A DNA stretch of 64,000 nt from assembly GCF_023278565.1 (NCBI RefSeq), contig NC_064673.1, positions 248,001 through 312,000 of the forward strand. The letters run 5' to 3'. Position numbers and translations under genes: made by a program. How positions within the stretch are numbered: the stretch's first letter is position 1; each line of letters starts with the position of its first letter. Positions 24,402 through 35,838 of the stretch are shown piece after piece. The notes beneath the pieces are model-generated. The model did no database searches. It saw only the letters and a list, made by a program, of their open reading frames with translations, and had not been told where the DNA came from. Source of the stretch: Colletotrichum lupini (lineage: Eukaryota; Ascomycota; Sordariomycetes; Glomerellales; Glomerellaceae).

Positions 24402-25066
24402 AAAAGGGGATTACGGAGTTTTCAGAGTATTCATGTGGAGAGGCATGGCATTCATTCAACCAGGGATTGTACATTTCTGTATACGGTTTCACAGAGTAGT
24501 ACTCGCTGTCTTCAGACAGAGTCTAGTATCAGACGGAACGAAGACATGAAAGATCAAGGCGTATGGCCTATGCAGTGACGCTAATACGCTGTCTAGAGAT
24601 GTGTTAGAGTAATCTGCTCTCATCGGTCCTCCTAGATCTAGGTATTCAACAACACCGAATGAAGCGGATAATAACGACGGTTAAAGGCCGCCATGTAGTC
24701 CACACCACTGGGCCGATGCCGGACGCCGTGGAGTTTTGTTTATCCCCAGAGCCATCAGCAACGTCACATTTGGCTCCAAACCTTGCGCCTCCGCCGCCTC
24801 GGACTTGGTTTTCATTTGTTTCCCCCCCTCTGAGATGTTCATCTGACGAGACTGATATAAGATTAGCGCAACGAGATTGCGGGGTGCAATTGACAGACTC
24901 TCCACCAACGCGGGGATGATGGAGGTGAATTGCGGAGCCGGCGGGGTGGAATCCTGAACGAATGCAACGGTTCAGATTGCACTCTCGACCATTGCCTCTG
25001 TATAAATATGCCGGCCATGAAAGAAGGTGCGCAGTGCCAGAGTGTCGGGACGACTTTGAACTTGGC
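24402..25066. other. Intergenic region with TATA-like box before the esterase gene
   Basis: A 665-nt spacer between two genes read in the same direction. No gene is seen. TATAAATA at 25001-25008 lies 60-95 nt before the two possible esterase starts. Confidence 0.5.
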
Positions 25067-25096
25067 ATGATCTTTCTGGGCCTCTTATTCGTCACC

Positions 25097-26779
25097 ATGC
25101 CGTCTGCTCCGCGTGTGCTGAGCCTGCTTTTGTGGGCGGCGGGTTGTGCCTCACAAGTCTCCGCGCAAAAGACCCCAAGCCAGTGTTCACTCGAGAGCGT
25201 GAGCGCCCTCCTTACACCAGAAAACCAAGCCGAGGTCTTGACGACTTTACAATTAGGTGACAATGGCACCTTTGGAGAGGCGGGCAACATCGCCTACCCC
25301 CAAAACGCGACGCACCTTCCGCCCCTCTGCGTCGTCTCTATCAACGTCACGTCCTCGCCGACATCGTCCTACACATTTGGTCTATTCCTACCAGATGAGT
25401 GGAATAATAGGTTCCTTGCGGTCGGTAACGGGGGGTTCTCGGGGGGTATCAACTGGTACGCCATGGGCACCGGCGTCAAATACGGCTTCGCGACAATGTC
25501 GACTTCCACAGGCCACAACTCGTCGAACCAGGACATGGGCTGGGCGCTCAACAACCCCGAGACAAAAGCCGACTGGGCAGGGCGCAGTCTCCATGGTTCG
25601 ACCGTCGTCGCGAAGCAGATTGTTGAGGGATACTACGGCGCCGCGGCCAACAGGTCGTATTATTCCGGTTGCTCAACAGGTGGCCGGCAGGGCGTGAAGT
25701 CGGCGCAGGACCACCCCGAGGACTTTGACGGGATCCTTGCCGGTGCGCCGGCGTAGATGTCTACGAGCCAGCAGCTGTGGCAGCTCAAAGTCGGGGCTGT
25801 GAATCTGCCCGAGGACGGGCCCGGGTACCTCCCGCCCGCCGTGTTTGACGCCATCAGCGACGAGGTTCTGCGGCAGTGCGACGGGTCTGACGGTGTCGTC
25901 GACGGCGTGGTGATGAACCCTACGCACTGCAACTTCCGGCCTGAGAAAATGCTCTGCAAGACCGGCGCGAGCGCGAACCGCAGCACTACGTGTCTGACGG
26001 CGCCGCAGATCGCGACACTGAAGCAGCTGTACCGCCCGCTCATCCAGCTCGACGCCGACGTTCACAATTTGACGTACGTCTACCCCAGCTTTGGCCTCGG
26101 CTCCGAGAAGCAGATGCCGTCGTCGTTCGGATCGAACAACGAGCCCAGCCTCTACGGGACGGAGTACGCCAAGAATTACCTCTTTGAAGACCCGTCGTGG
26201 GACTGGACGACGCAGTTCGGCTACTCTACTTTCGTCGAGGCCGCGCGGCTGAACCCGGGCAACGTGAACGCGGACAATTTTGATCTCTCTGCGTTCTATG
26301 AGAGAGGCGGGAAACTGGTGCAGTACCACGGCTACGCGGACGGGTTGATCCCGACGGACGTGAGCCGCGTGTTATACGACGAGACGTGGGCGGCCATGGC
26401 GGCGCGGGGGGTCGACCTGGACGAGTTTTGGAGGCTGTTCTTTGTGCCTGGGATGCAGCACTGTTCGGGCGGGGTGTACGATGCGCCGTGGTACTTTGGT
26501 GGCAGCGGGCACGCTGCGGCGCTGGAGGGGAACGGGCAGCATGTGTTCCCTGTGCCTGGCGTGGATGATGCGAGGCACGATGTGTTGCTTGCGCTTGTTG
26601 AGTGGGTCGAGGGTGGCGGAGAGGGCGTGAGGGAGATTATTGCGACCAAGTTTGCTAATGATACTGTTGACAAGGGGGTATTGAGGCAGAGGCCGATTTG
26701 TAGTTACCCTGGGTATGCTTCGTGGGGTGGCAAGGGGGATATTGATGCTGCTTCTAGTTGGAGTTGTGTTGATGGGTGA
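25097..26779 (+). pseudogene. Secreted tannase/feruloyl esterase-like gene broken by one TAG
   Basis: An intronless frame of 561 codons is interrupted only at 25754-25756 by TAG, directly after GILAGAPA. The frame then continues unchanged to TGA at 26777-26779. The start at 25097 gives a hydrophobic signal peptide ending near CASQVSAQ; an ATG at 25067 would add ten residues. Family features on both sides are intact: GCSTGGRQG with the serine nucleophile, later acidic residues, and GMQHCSGG with the catalytic histidine flanked by Cys (CS-D-HC type). Such enzymes are secreted and remove phenolic esters from plant polysaccharides or tannins. Many relatives have Trp just after AGAPA, so TGG to TAG is likely; CAG to TAG is also possible. 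No intron of normal size can remove the stop. As read, the product ends after 219 residues, before the histidine. Confidence 0.85.
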
Positions 26780-27100
26780 GGGTTAAGACCGCGAGCGTAG
26801 AGAGTACATCGATTGCATCATGTTCTTCTCTCAGAGTAAGAGAATCAAACTTCGAAAGACTGAAGCAAGATGAGGTATCTCGTGATATCTCGAAAAGTGG
26901 TTTATGGAGGAGGAGGGTCACGTGCCGGCGTGCATCTAGCGCGTAGATTAGTCACGTCTGCCGCAGTGTCCCGCGTCTCGACGACGTCATCAATGCATAT
27001 GAGCTCTTGGCCCTTAAACCATCCATCGCATCTCGGCGCAAGTCTTCGTAGAAGACAAAGTTTCATTGTGGATCACTGGGTCATTGGGTCATTGGGGAAT
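26780..27100. other. Short intergenic spacer
   Basis: This 321-nt spacer serves as the 3' end of the esterase locus and the promoter of the SRAP gene. No other feature is seen. Confidence 0.5.
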
Positions 27101-28407
27101 ATGTGCGGAAGATACGCTTTAGCTCTGGTGAGTCTCGGAGACATGACCAAGCTCCAAGCCCAATACTAACACCTGCGCAGCGGCCGTCGCAAATCCGACG
27201 GATGCTGGAGGACGATGACATGTCAGTGGATGACGTGCCAGAAGACGAGGGTCAAGGGTCTCCTCGCCAGACATACAACTTCGCACCAGGCTACCACGGC
27301 GTCGTCTATCGCGCCGATGTCCCGGACCGTGGCGCGGGCCATGGCCGTCATCAAGGGAACACCCAACAGGATGGTGCCGCCTCAAGCCAGTCTCAAAGCA
27401 ACGATGGCAGCGACAGCTCGGTCAAGTACAAGTTGCAGTCGATGCAGTGGGGTTTGATTCCATTTTGGACGAAGCGCGATCCCGGCTACGCCACGCTCTC
27501 CAAGACGATCAACTGCCGCGACGACTCTCTGAGCACGCCTGGCGGTATGTGGTCGACCATGAAGGCGGGGAAACGGTGTATCGTCGTCGCTCAGGGGTTC
27601 TATGAGTGGTTGAAGAATGGAAAGGAGAAGACGCCCCATTTTGTCAAGAGGAAGGACGGGCAGCTCATGTGTTTTGCTGGGCTGTGGGATTGTGCACAGT
27701 ATGAAGGTGAGCATCCCCAATCCTCAATCGTTCCGAGCGGGTCTAACTTTGAGATAGACGCCCAAGAGAAGCGATATACCTACACCATCATCACGACAGA
27801 CTCCAACAAGCAGCTCAAGTTCCTCCACGACAGGATGCCAGTCATCCTCGACCCGGGCTCCAAAGAGCTCAAGACGTGGCTGGACCCAAAGCGGCACGAA
27901 TGGTCCAAAGAGCTGCAGGACCTCTTGAAGCCATTCGACGGCGAGCTCGAATGCTACGCTGTAAGCAAAGAGGTCGGCAAGGTCGGCAACAACTCACCCT
28001 CATTCATCATCCCCGTCGCGAGTAAGGAGAACAAACACAACATTGCAAACTTTTTCGCCAATGCTTCTGCCAAGCAAAAGCCCAAGGAGGCCACGAAGCT
28101 CGAGCCTACTATCGAGACAAAAGAAGAGCCCAAGGAGTCACAAGTTGGACAGAGCCAGCCGGTGCCGGAAGTCATCGCCAAGGCGGTTGATAAGGAGGGC
28201 AGCCAGCAGGAAGCGGGGGTCAAGCGGGAGGCACCTGACGCTGGTGAAGATGCAGAAGAGGAGCCGCCTAGGAAGACTTCGAGGGTTTCACCTGTGAAGG
28301 GACGGCAGAGCAGGATCAACCCAACGAGTAATGGGAGTAAGAGTCCTGTGAAGTCGAAACAGGGCGGGACACAGAAGATCACAAAGTTCTTTGCCAACAG
28401 CTCTTGA
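27101..28407 (+). CDS. SRAP-domain abasic-site DNA-protein crosslink protein (HMCES/YedK family)
   Basis: Three exons (27101-27127, 27181-27706, 27758-28407) give 400 residues. SRAP proteins use Cys2 to bind covalently to abasic sites in single-stranded DNA at replication forks. The catalytic set is present: Cys2 in MCGRYA, Asn42 in YNFAPG, Glu151 in GFYEW and His208 in LHDRMPVIL. Exon 1 carries only nine residues, so the nucleophile sits on a mini-exon. A Gly/Gln/Ser-rich insert lies at about residues 57-90. The tail after 290 is Lys/Glu-rich and disordered-looking, and ends in QKITKFFANSS, resembling a PCNA-interacting box. A similar motif, HNIANFFANAS, starts at residue 278. The second intron (27707-27757) is 51 nt and stop-free, so its retention would add 17 residues; normal GTGAGC, TCTAAC and TAG signals favour removal. 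Confidence 0.92.
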
Positions 28408-31400
28408 TTTATCTAATGGCGTACGAGGGATGGGGGATGGGTCAAAAACGGCTGGCTCGGGGCAAAACAGGCGTGGATGACTGATGATTTGACAATGTTG
28501 GTTTTCGGAACGGCTTGAGTGGGGCTCTTCTCTTCCGATCATTCAATGGGATCCGCGGTGTCGTTTAGCGATGGAGTAAAGAGTCACTGGCAATATCTGC
28601 TCGTCCTGTTGGGTACGACGTATATTGTACAACAAAACGTGCCCTTGTCGTGACAGATCGAGTATTCCACTCGCAATTTTACATATTGTGAAGACAAAAG
28701 TTCTTGTCCAACGAAACAATCACATCTTCCTTGACGAAAGGGAGCCTACAAAAAGCGTCCATAGGTAGGCTCGAACCCCCATGGCATGACCAACATCTCT
28801 CGTATCCCCCTTCCCACGAGCATCTTCACAACGCCTACGCAAATCGGGAAATTACCTTGAACAAACCATCCAGCAAAACGAAAGCAACTCCTCATCAAAA
28901 AGAAAAAGGCGCCAAATGGCAAAATGGCAAATTATATGATTGTATGTTCACTCATCGGCTGTAACAAGGGACTACGGTCGGGCAGGCCAGTCTTTTAGAT
29001 GTGAATTCCGTAAGCGCCGTTGTACACGTTAACCCACTGGGCCAACGTGTACGCCATTGCTTACCCCGACGGAAGATTCTGTGGTCTGCTCAGCTATAGA
29101 GTATGACACAAGCTGCTCTGAGTTTGGGTCCCTTGTTGGCTGCGAGGACTGGGAGAGCTTGATGGCTTTGGTCAGGGACTTGGGTGGAGTAGAAACACCT
29201 TCAACCTTGACGGGTTACTTCAGGTGCTCATCGGCACGGAGAAACGGAGCTTAGGCAACAATATCCACCAAGGCTTAGTTGTGTCTTTTACATCTTACCT
29301 TCATGATTAGGAGTGACAGGCTCTGTGTCGGCATGTTTTGTTGCCATCGACTTACGGTCTGGAGAACATTGTATCGGGCCTGACCTCAACACTATGAAAG
29401 CGGAGTTGTGATGTCCCTCTCACGAAATCTTAAAATAGGTTCCTATCAACTCTTGATCTTCGTCAGGTGAAACAAGTACAACCACGAACAATCGGGATAC
29501 CCCAGAAAATCGTTAGGTCAGGGACTAGAGCCGACGATCTGGGCTAGACGATCGTAGTCCAGACCTCTTCCAGACATGTGTGGCGTACGGAGGCTATGAG
29601 GCGGCAGATGACGACGCCCTTCTTGAGACGGCAGCGCGGCGTGAGTCTTCACTCGTATCTGGGACAGCGGCCGTAGGTGGGATACAGCTGATGACGAACA
29701 CCTAGGCAACAACCAGAAGCAAAATGGTTTTCAAAGCAGAAAGCTAGGATGGAGAATAATCACTTATTCAGTAGCGACGCACTAGCTGTCTGACTCTGAC
29801 TCTGCAATATTAGGCTGCAGCATAACGATCTCGGTATGCCTGCCCTTTACCCGACGGTGACTCGACGTCGTTGGCCGAAAAGGGTACCATACCCAGCACC
29901 CGCGGAAACGAGAGGTCCAGACGCACTTTGTTGGTTCGAGCTTCCTCGTATTGAAAGTTCACTTCAGCCTCTCGACTTGGGACGAAAAATGACTTCAAAC
30001 GGGCCAACGAGATTAGGTACACCGGGGGTTGCGCAAACCCCAGAATTCGGGGTTCAAGAAACGTTCAAACCGCTCGACGTGTGTGGCTTGGCTTGCGCCT
30101 CGGGGAGAATCTCGCGTCGCGAAAAGGGTGGTAGGGATGGGGAGAGAGGCACTTGCGGTGTGGCGGGTTCGGGACTTGAGGGGGGCATATGCTGGCTTTG
30201 TCTGCTTGCTATGAGCAGTACCTCCCCGCCGGGAGAAGGGTAGCCTGAAAGTCACACTTTTGGTCTGATGTTTCTGACAGCGCCCGAAAAGTCAAATGCC
30301 ATCTGCAAAGAAGGACTTCCTCGCTTCGCCCTCGCGTCACTCAGTCGTTTTCTGTGGCGTATCTTTGAATACGTATGTATGCGTGGATCAGAGTCAGTTG
30401 CAGGCAGGATATCTTCGATGGATGTGCAAGAGCTTCCGGTGCGGGACTCCGCCTTGCTCCCGCTTCGCCGGGACGGTGCCGACGAGAATGTGGGTCGCGA
30501 ATCGGCCTTGTCCCGCTCTTTTTTCTCGGCCATTCCGCCGGCGCAGTGTGGAAATTGACAATGGCGGGGAAACTCCCTCCCTCTCCATTCAGCCTGCATG
30601 GCAATGATGAGAGTCGGAATCGGCACAGTTGACATGGTCCAGGACCTTCACGTCCCATCAGCCGAATAAGCGCTACTGCGGCGCACTTGCGCCCCTGTGT
30701 TGTGCCGGATTCCTGATGTGGTGGTGTCCTAGCCATGCAATGGCTCCAGTAAGCCGCCCCCGGTTCCAACGGCTCAGGATAGAGTTTCTGTCCTGCTTCG
30801 CTGGGCGGGTAAGTCGGAATTAAGACACGTCAATTTTCGGGGACCAACCATAGAGTATGGAATCTGTGTCTACGGTAAGATATTCATAGCTGGCCCGACT
30901 AGAAACTTGACGGCGGGACCCGTGCTCCCAAACGGCGACCGAGCGGGGAGGGAAGGATTTCCTGGGTTCGACGACGTCAGCAACTAAGAGTAGTGTGCTT
31001 CGTTCACTAAAGCTCTCCGAGGATCGGTGCCGAATGAGCTCACGCCTAGTGTCTTTCACATGTTGTATCGTTCCATGAGGATGTTAGACATACAAGCGAT
31101 GTGTAATCCCGAGATAGATGCGACCGTAGTGAGCAAGGCCGTCAGAAGTGATGTAAAGATTCCAACAATAGTGATCAACAAAATTGAGATGCAGTTTACC
31201 GCATGCAGCATATCGCCAATTCGACCCACACTGACCATCACGAGTTCACGTCGTGATTAGGGATGGATGCCGGGTGGAAAGGACATCGAAGCATCGGAAG
31301 AAAACGCCAAGCCTTCTGTGCATCGATGGACCGTTGGTCTGGTGGGTGATGGTGGTGGGGGGTGAGAGGGGGAAGGGTGTGGCTCTCCCATCTGCACCTG

Positions 31401-32524
31401 GCGTCAAGCTTCAGAAGAGAGGGCACGATGAACAGAAAGGTAAGCAGAGACAAGAGGGATTTGCAGCGATACGCTCCGTGGGATAAGCTTATTCAGGGAT
31501 ATCATGTACCACTGCCGTTGAGGTCTCTGCGAGACTGTCAGCTATTCGTACGGGCGTGGATGATCAACGGGCAGCCGATTTACGCGAGTCCACCCTGTTC
31601 AAGCTGTCTCCATATCCCACTTTACGCCATGGGAACTACCGGGAATGAAACTGACGGCTCTGCTGGAATACTACTCAACTATCGCTTGTCACTCGAAGCC
31701 CTGCCAGTCTTCACTCCCGGCGCAAGCTGAAGCCGACCACCGACACGCCACCGACGCGAGTCCGACGTACCCGAGTCAGGCGTCAGCACCCCTGTACCGC
31801 AAGGTTGTGGTTCCGACGGGAAGAACAAGAGAGACACCAAAAAAGGGCTGGACGTATTTGCTAGGGCTGGACTGGACGCCCTAGAGAGAGAATTGTTTTG
31901 TTCCCTTTTCGGGTAAGTAGTGTTCACATCCCGGTCCCAGCATCACATCCCGTCGCCCGATGGCGGCTATAGAATTGGTCAATGCAGCTCTGTCGGAGCC
32001 GAAAGGGCACCGGTTAGCTCTGGGTGCGCCTGGACGGTACGGATACAGCAACGGTCGACAGTCTTTCAATGCATGGCGGAATTAACGGGTTGAAGGTTTT
32101 GGAGAGGGAGGCAGCCACACGGGAAGACAGGTCCAGGCTTTTTTGAGTTTCTGCCGATCTGATCACTGCCCATGGTCCCATGATGTCGTTGTGAGGGCAT
32201 TCGCATTGGGTGAAGACCGTCCCATCCGAATTATTCTCAGCTGGAGCAGCTGAAGCTGTAGTAGGGTTTTTCGAGATGGGGAACGAGCAATTAAAAAAAC
32301 TTGTCTGAAATTTTCATTTTCAATGGGGAGCGTAGTAAAAAGGGGCCACCCACTTTGCGAGACGCCGAAATGCCGGGCAAAGTCCCATGGTAACACAAAA
32401 TCTACTCAGTCTAGAAAACGGAGTGGAAATGAAGTGAGAAAATATCACGGGAGGAAACCAACCATGTGACCCACGCAAAGAGTGGTAAATCCGTGGAGCA
32501 CCGCGCGAAGATCACGGAATGGCG

Positions 32525-32552
32525 AGTCTCTAGTCTCTAGTCTCTACTCTCT
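32525..32552. repeat. AGTCTCT tandem heptamer repeat
   Basis: Three exact copies of AGTCTCT followed by one imperfect copy (ACTCTCT). A short tandem repeat in non-coding DNA. Confidence 0.85.
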
Positions 32553-33919
32553 ATGGATACGCAGTGTGAGTCTGAGACTCTGCAGGGCTGGTTTATTTTT
32601 GTGGCTCTGCCGAGCTTAATTGACACTTTGGTACCGGTGAGTCTCATCGTTGCCCTCTTGAACTCAGAGCCTCCGACTAAGCTAGACGGCTAAACCCCTC
32701 TGCGAACACATGTCAGTCCAAGTCCAGACCACCTTGGCAAACTCGTACAGAGTGAAGCACAGCTGTATCGCACAGTGATACAGATCCCAGAAACGCTCAT
32801 ACATATGCCATCCTTGTCGTTGAGGGACGAAATGATATCATAACGGATGAGGCCGAGCTCGCGTTTTACGGGTACACACCACTCCCACCTACCTCTCACA
32901 CTCTTCTGCATGCTCCGTACACTACGGTCCGCGGTCCACGGAGACAAGACATTTGACAGAAAATAAGGTGTTCTGAGCCAGTGCCAAAGCTAGACTGGAT
33001 GAGGATTAGCTCCCGCAATGATTGCTGGGAAACCAAACCGATCGAACCCGCAGCCAGCAGGGAAAATAGCGCGCCTACTGATTCATTCACTCACATTTCC
33101 TCTCACTCACCCACACCTTTGTCTCACTAGAGAGGTTCTCTGTGAGCGGCCCTCTCTCTCAACTTGTGACGAGACCCAGCGGCTTCCCTTCCCTTCTGCT
33201 ATTCCCGGGTCGTCTCCGCTCGTCTTCGGGCCTCGACTTCTGCAAAACACGCGATTCGTCTCCGGCGTCCCGGGATCGAATGGGTCACAGCCCGAATCAG
33301 CTACTTGAGAGAGAGTCCTCTCTGGCCCTCTATTTGCTCAGTTCCGGCTTCGAAACAACGCGCGAATATTGTAATGTTACCCTACATCGTTGGTTGCCAT
33401 TGGACTGCTTCTTCAGAGTTCCGTTGTATGCGTCGAAGTATTCTGTACTGGCACTTGGTCCAGAAACTGTAGACAAGCATGTCTTTCCCTAAAGTCTCAA
33501 AGTATCTCTTACTACTCATAGACTCGCACGCCGACAACATACCCATCCTCATCCTCACCAGCCATCCACTCACCCTTCATGTACACACGGACGGTGGCCC
33601 ACCATAGCTCTTTGATCTCATTGTTGATCAAGCCTTGCACTGTTCACACACCCCTCCCCCTTCCTCCTCCAGATACGTACACTGTAGACCGGCGCGGCAC
33701 CGAATACCGAATTCCAGATGCGACGGACTGGGATGGACGACCAACTGACTCCATATGCAGGTACTCGCTCTCACGTCTTCGTCCACCCGTGCCGGGCCAG
33801 CGTTGACATTAACACACACCGTCATTGGTTCCAGCCCATGGTTCTCGTGCTCTCGTTTCCCCATGGTTCCATCGGCTCTCTATGTATGTACCATGTTGTC
33901 TACAAGAGTGTCTGCTTCT

Positions 33920-33937
33920 CACACACACACACACACC
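33920..33937. repeat. CA dinucleotide microsatellite
   Basis: About nine CA units within a pyrimidine-rich stretch, about 370 nt upstream of the bZIP start codon. Confidence 0.9.
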
Positions 33938-34052
33938 CCTTCCCCCTGTCTCCTGTCCTGTTTCTGGTCATTGCAGAATCGTCGCATCTCTTTTTGGTGC
34001 CGTCTTCGGAGATCTTTTGGCGATGCTTCGCTCTCACACCAAGGACTAAGGA

Positions 34053-34059
34053 TATATAA
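34053..34059 (+). promoter_or_regulatory. TATA-like box upstream of bZIP gene
   Basis: TATATAA lies 245 nt before the bZIP start codon and is followed by C/T-rich DNA, as in many fungal promoters. Assignment is positional only. Confidence 0.4.
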
Positions 34060-34303
34060 GTTGCCCTTGCCCACCCTCGCCTCCTCGATCACGCTATTGC
34101 CCTCCACCTCCACGCCTCCCTCTTCGCCTCTTCATCCCACAGATCCATCTACAACACTATTCTCAGTTCTCACACTAGTTCGCCATACATCAACGTCACC
34201 GTGATCCTTGTATTGCCACACCAATCTCACGAACCATCTCATCTACCGTGAATCATCGTCAACAACGAGGTCGGGAAGAGTATCCAAAACACACATCTAC
34301 GCA

Positions 34304-35222
34304 ATGGACAGCACATCACCAGAACTCCCGCCATACGCCATGCCCGTCGACTTCTCCTCAATGGCTGGCACAACCCCCTACGACATCATCGCCGCGCAGT
34401 TCGCCTCACGCATCGTATGTCCACAGCCTGCCAGACAACACAGATGAGACTCTTGAAACTCACAAGTCGAACAGAACTCCAACGAGAACGGCTACTGCAC
34501 TCCGACGTCATTATGGTCTAGCCCTCACAGCCCGACCTCCAGCATCGATCACAGCAAGGCAGAAGACTCGCACGATGACGCACACTCCCCCACCAGCGGA
34601 TCCGAAGAGTCTTCAAAGCCCCAGAAAGGAAGACGGGGCAACAGATATAAGAACTGCAGCGAGTCAGTGCTATCAGTGAGTTGTTCCCCCAGCTTCCCAG
34701 TCTGCATTGTCCTCCCCGAGTCCGTGGCATGAGCCCCGTTTTTTGGCCAGCATCGGCTCCCCGGTCTTCATCTCCCGCGGGCCGCATCCGAAAGACTGCA
34801 AATAAGGAAAAAGAGGCTGACCACGCTTTCTCCCCGTATAGAAGCGCCGCGCCCAGAACCGCGCCAACCAGCGCGCCTACCGAAAGCGCAAAGAGTCCCG
34901 TCTCGAGGAGCTCCAGGCTCAGATCCAGGACATGAGTCAGAAGAACGACGCGCTCTGCTGTGCTTACAGACTCCTGGCCAACGAGTGCTACAGGCTCCGC
35001 GCGAGCCAGCAGATGTCTGCTGCTGCTGTTGCGGGGCAGGCTCCGGCGTGGGACTTGATGAGCAACGCCAATGCCAACGACGGGGCCGGAAGCTTGGCAC
35101 TGGACATGTCTGCGCTCGACGCATACCGCATCGTCCCTCCTCCCGTCTCGACCTCGAGTCCCGTCCCCGAGTCATATCTCGACTATCCCGGGAGCCCCGA
35201 TAAGTTGTGGAGTCCCTATTGA
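34304..35222 (+). CDS. bZIP transcription factor
   Basis: Three exons (34304-34414, 34475-34675, 34842-35222) give 230 residues. The basic region starts exactly at exon 3: KRRAQNRANQRAYRKRK fits the N-x7-R rule (Asn110, Arg118). The zipper has heptad positions Leu128, Met135, Leu142, Leu149 and Leu156. The N-terminal 100 residues are Ser/Pro-rich with acidic patches and could be an activation region. The basic region resembles Yap/Pap1-type fungal bZIP proteins, but the cysteine-rich redox domains of full-length Yap1 are absent and the protein is short. Two cysteines (CC) lie inside the zipper. It is convergent with an AA9 monooxygenase gene 617 bases away; a regulatory link is only a guess. 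Confidence 0.88.
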
Positions 35223-35838
35223 TCGCGAATCCAGCGAGCTGCGGAAGAGGGGGGAATGAATCGTCAGAATCGGGATTTGAGACCGGGTATTGGGAGCCGG
35301 TGATTACGGGGATAACGACTTATGGGAGTTCTATTGTCTCATTTTTTCCTTCGTTCTCTTTTGACGATCTTGATGGGGCTTTCTAGAGTGGGGGGTATTT
35401 CCCTGTTTCTATGGATGGCTTCAGGATCGAACGAGCGACTCTTTGGGACTTTTTGCGAATGGAGTCTGGTGTTTTACTCAGTACCCTTTTTTTCTTAAGA
35501 TAATTATTGTCGGGACACGAGAGTCTCGACACGGCAGCCATGCCCAACACCTCTGCCAAGTTCGTGTATTTCACGAAGTTTTTTGGTAGATGAATCAAAC
35601 AAATGAAAAACACTCAATCAAATCCAATATTGTCTCTGTTTGGGATCTTCTCGTGTTCATCTTAATCCACCTCACTTGCAGGCTATACAAAGCGGCACGG
35701 CCAGCCAACCAGCCACGCACGCTGCCCGCGCCGTGGAAACCGCGGAAACCCTAACACCCAACAACCATGGCTATCGTGAAGGAAAATGTGTTTTTTGCGT
35801 CACCCTCGCCATCAAATGACACGAACGAAGGGCCTGGA
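35223..35838. other. Convergent spacer between bZIP and AA9 genes
   Basis: This 616-nt spacer is expected to hold the two 3' UTRs. No gene is seen. Confidence 0.5.

Larger units (their letters stand above)
28408..34303. other. Gene-poor region, 5.9 kb
   Basis: No protein-coding gene could be supported on either strand. Open frames are short, lack domains and do not join across plausible splice sites. The region holds a heptamer tandem repeat at 32525-32552, repeated CTCACT words near 33080-33130 and a CA repeat at 33920-33937. The last 400 bases are pyrimidine-rich and are likely promoter and 5' UTR of the bZIP gene. Non-coding transcripts cannot be excluded. Confidence 0.45.

Noticed and set aside
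25640..25800. Intron spanning the esterase TAG
   Set aside because: No GT-AG pair of normal fungal size (45 nt or more) keeps the frame without deleting conserved family residues on both sides.
28745..28840. Possible tRNA on the minus strand, with a GGTTCGAGCC B-box-like word followed by a T run
   Set aside because: The T-arm stem pairs poorly, no matching 5' acceptor strand or A box lies at the right distance, and no cloverleaf could be drawn.
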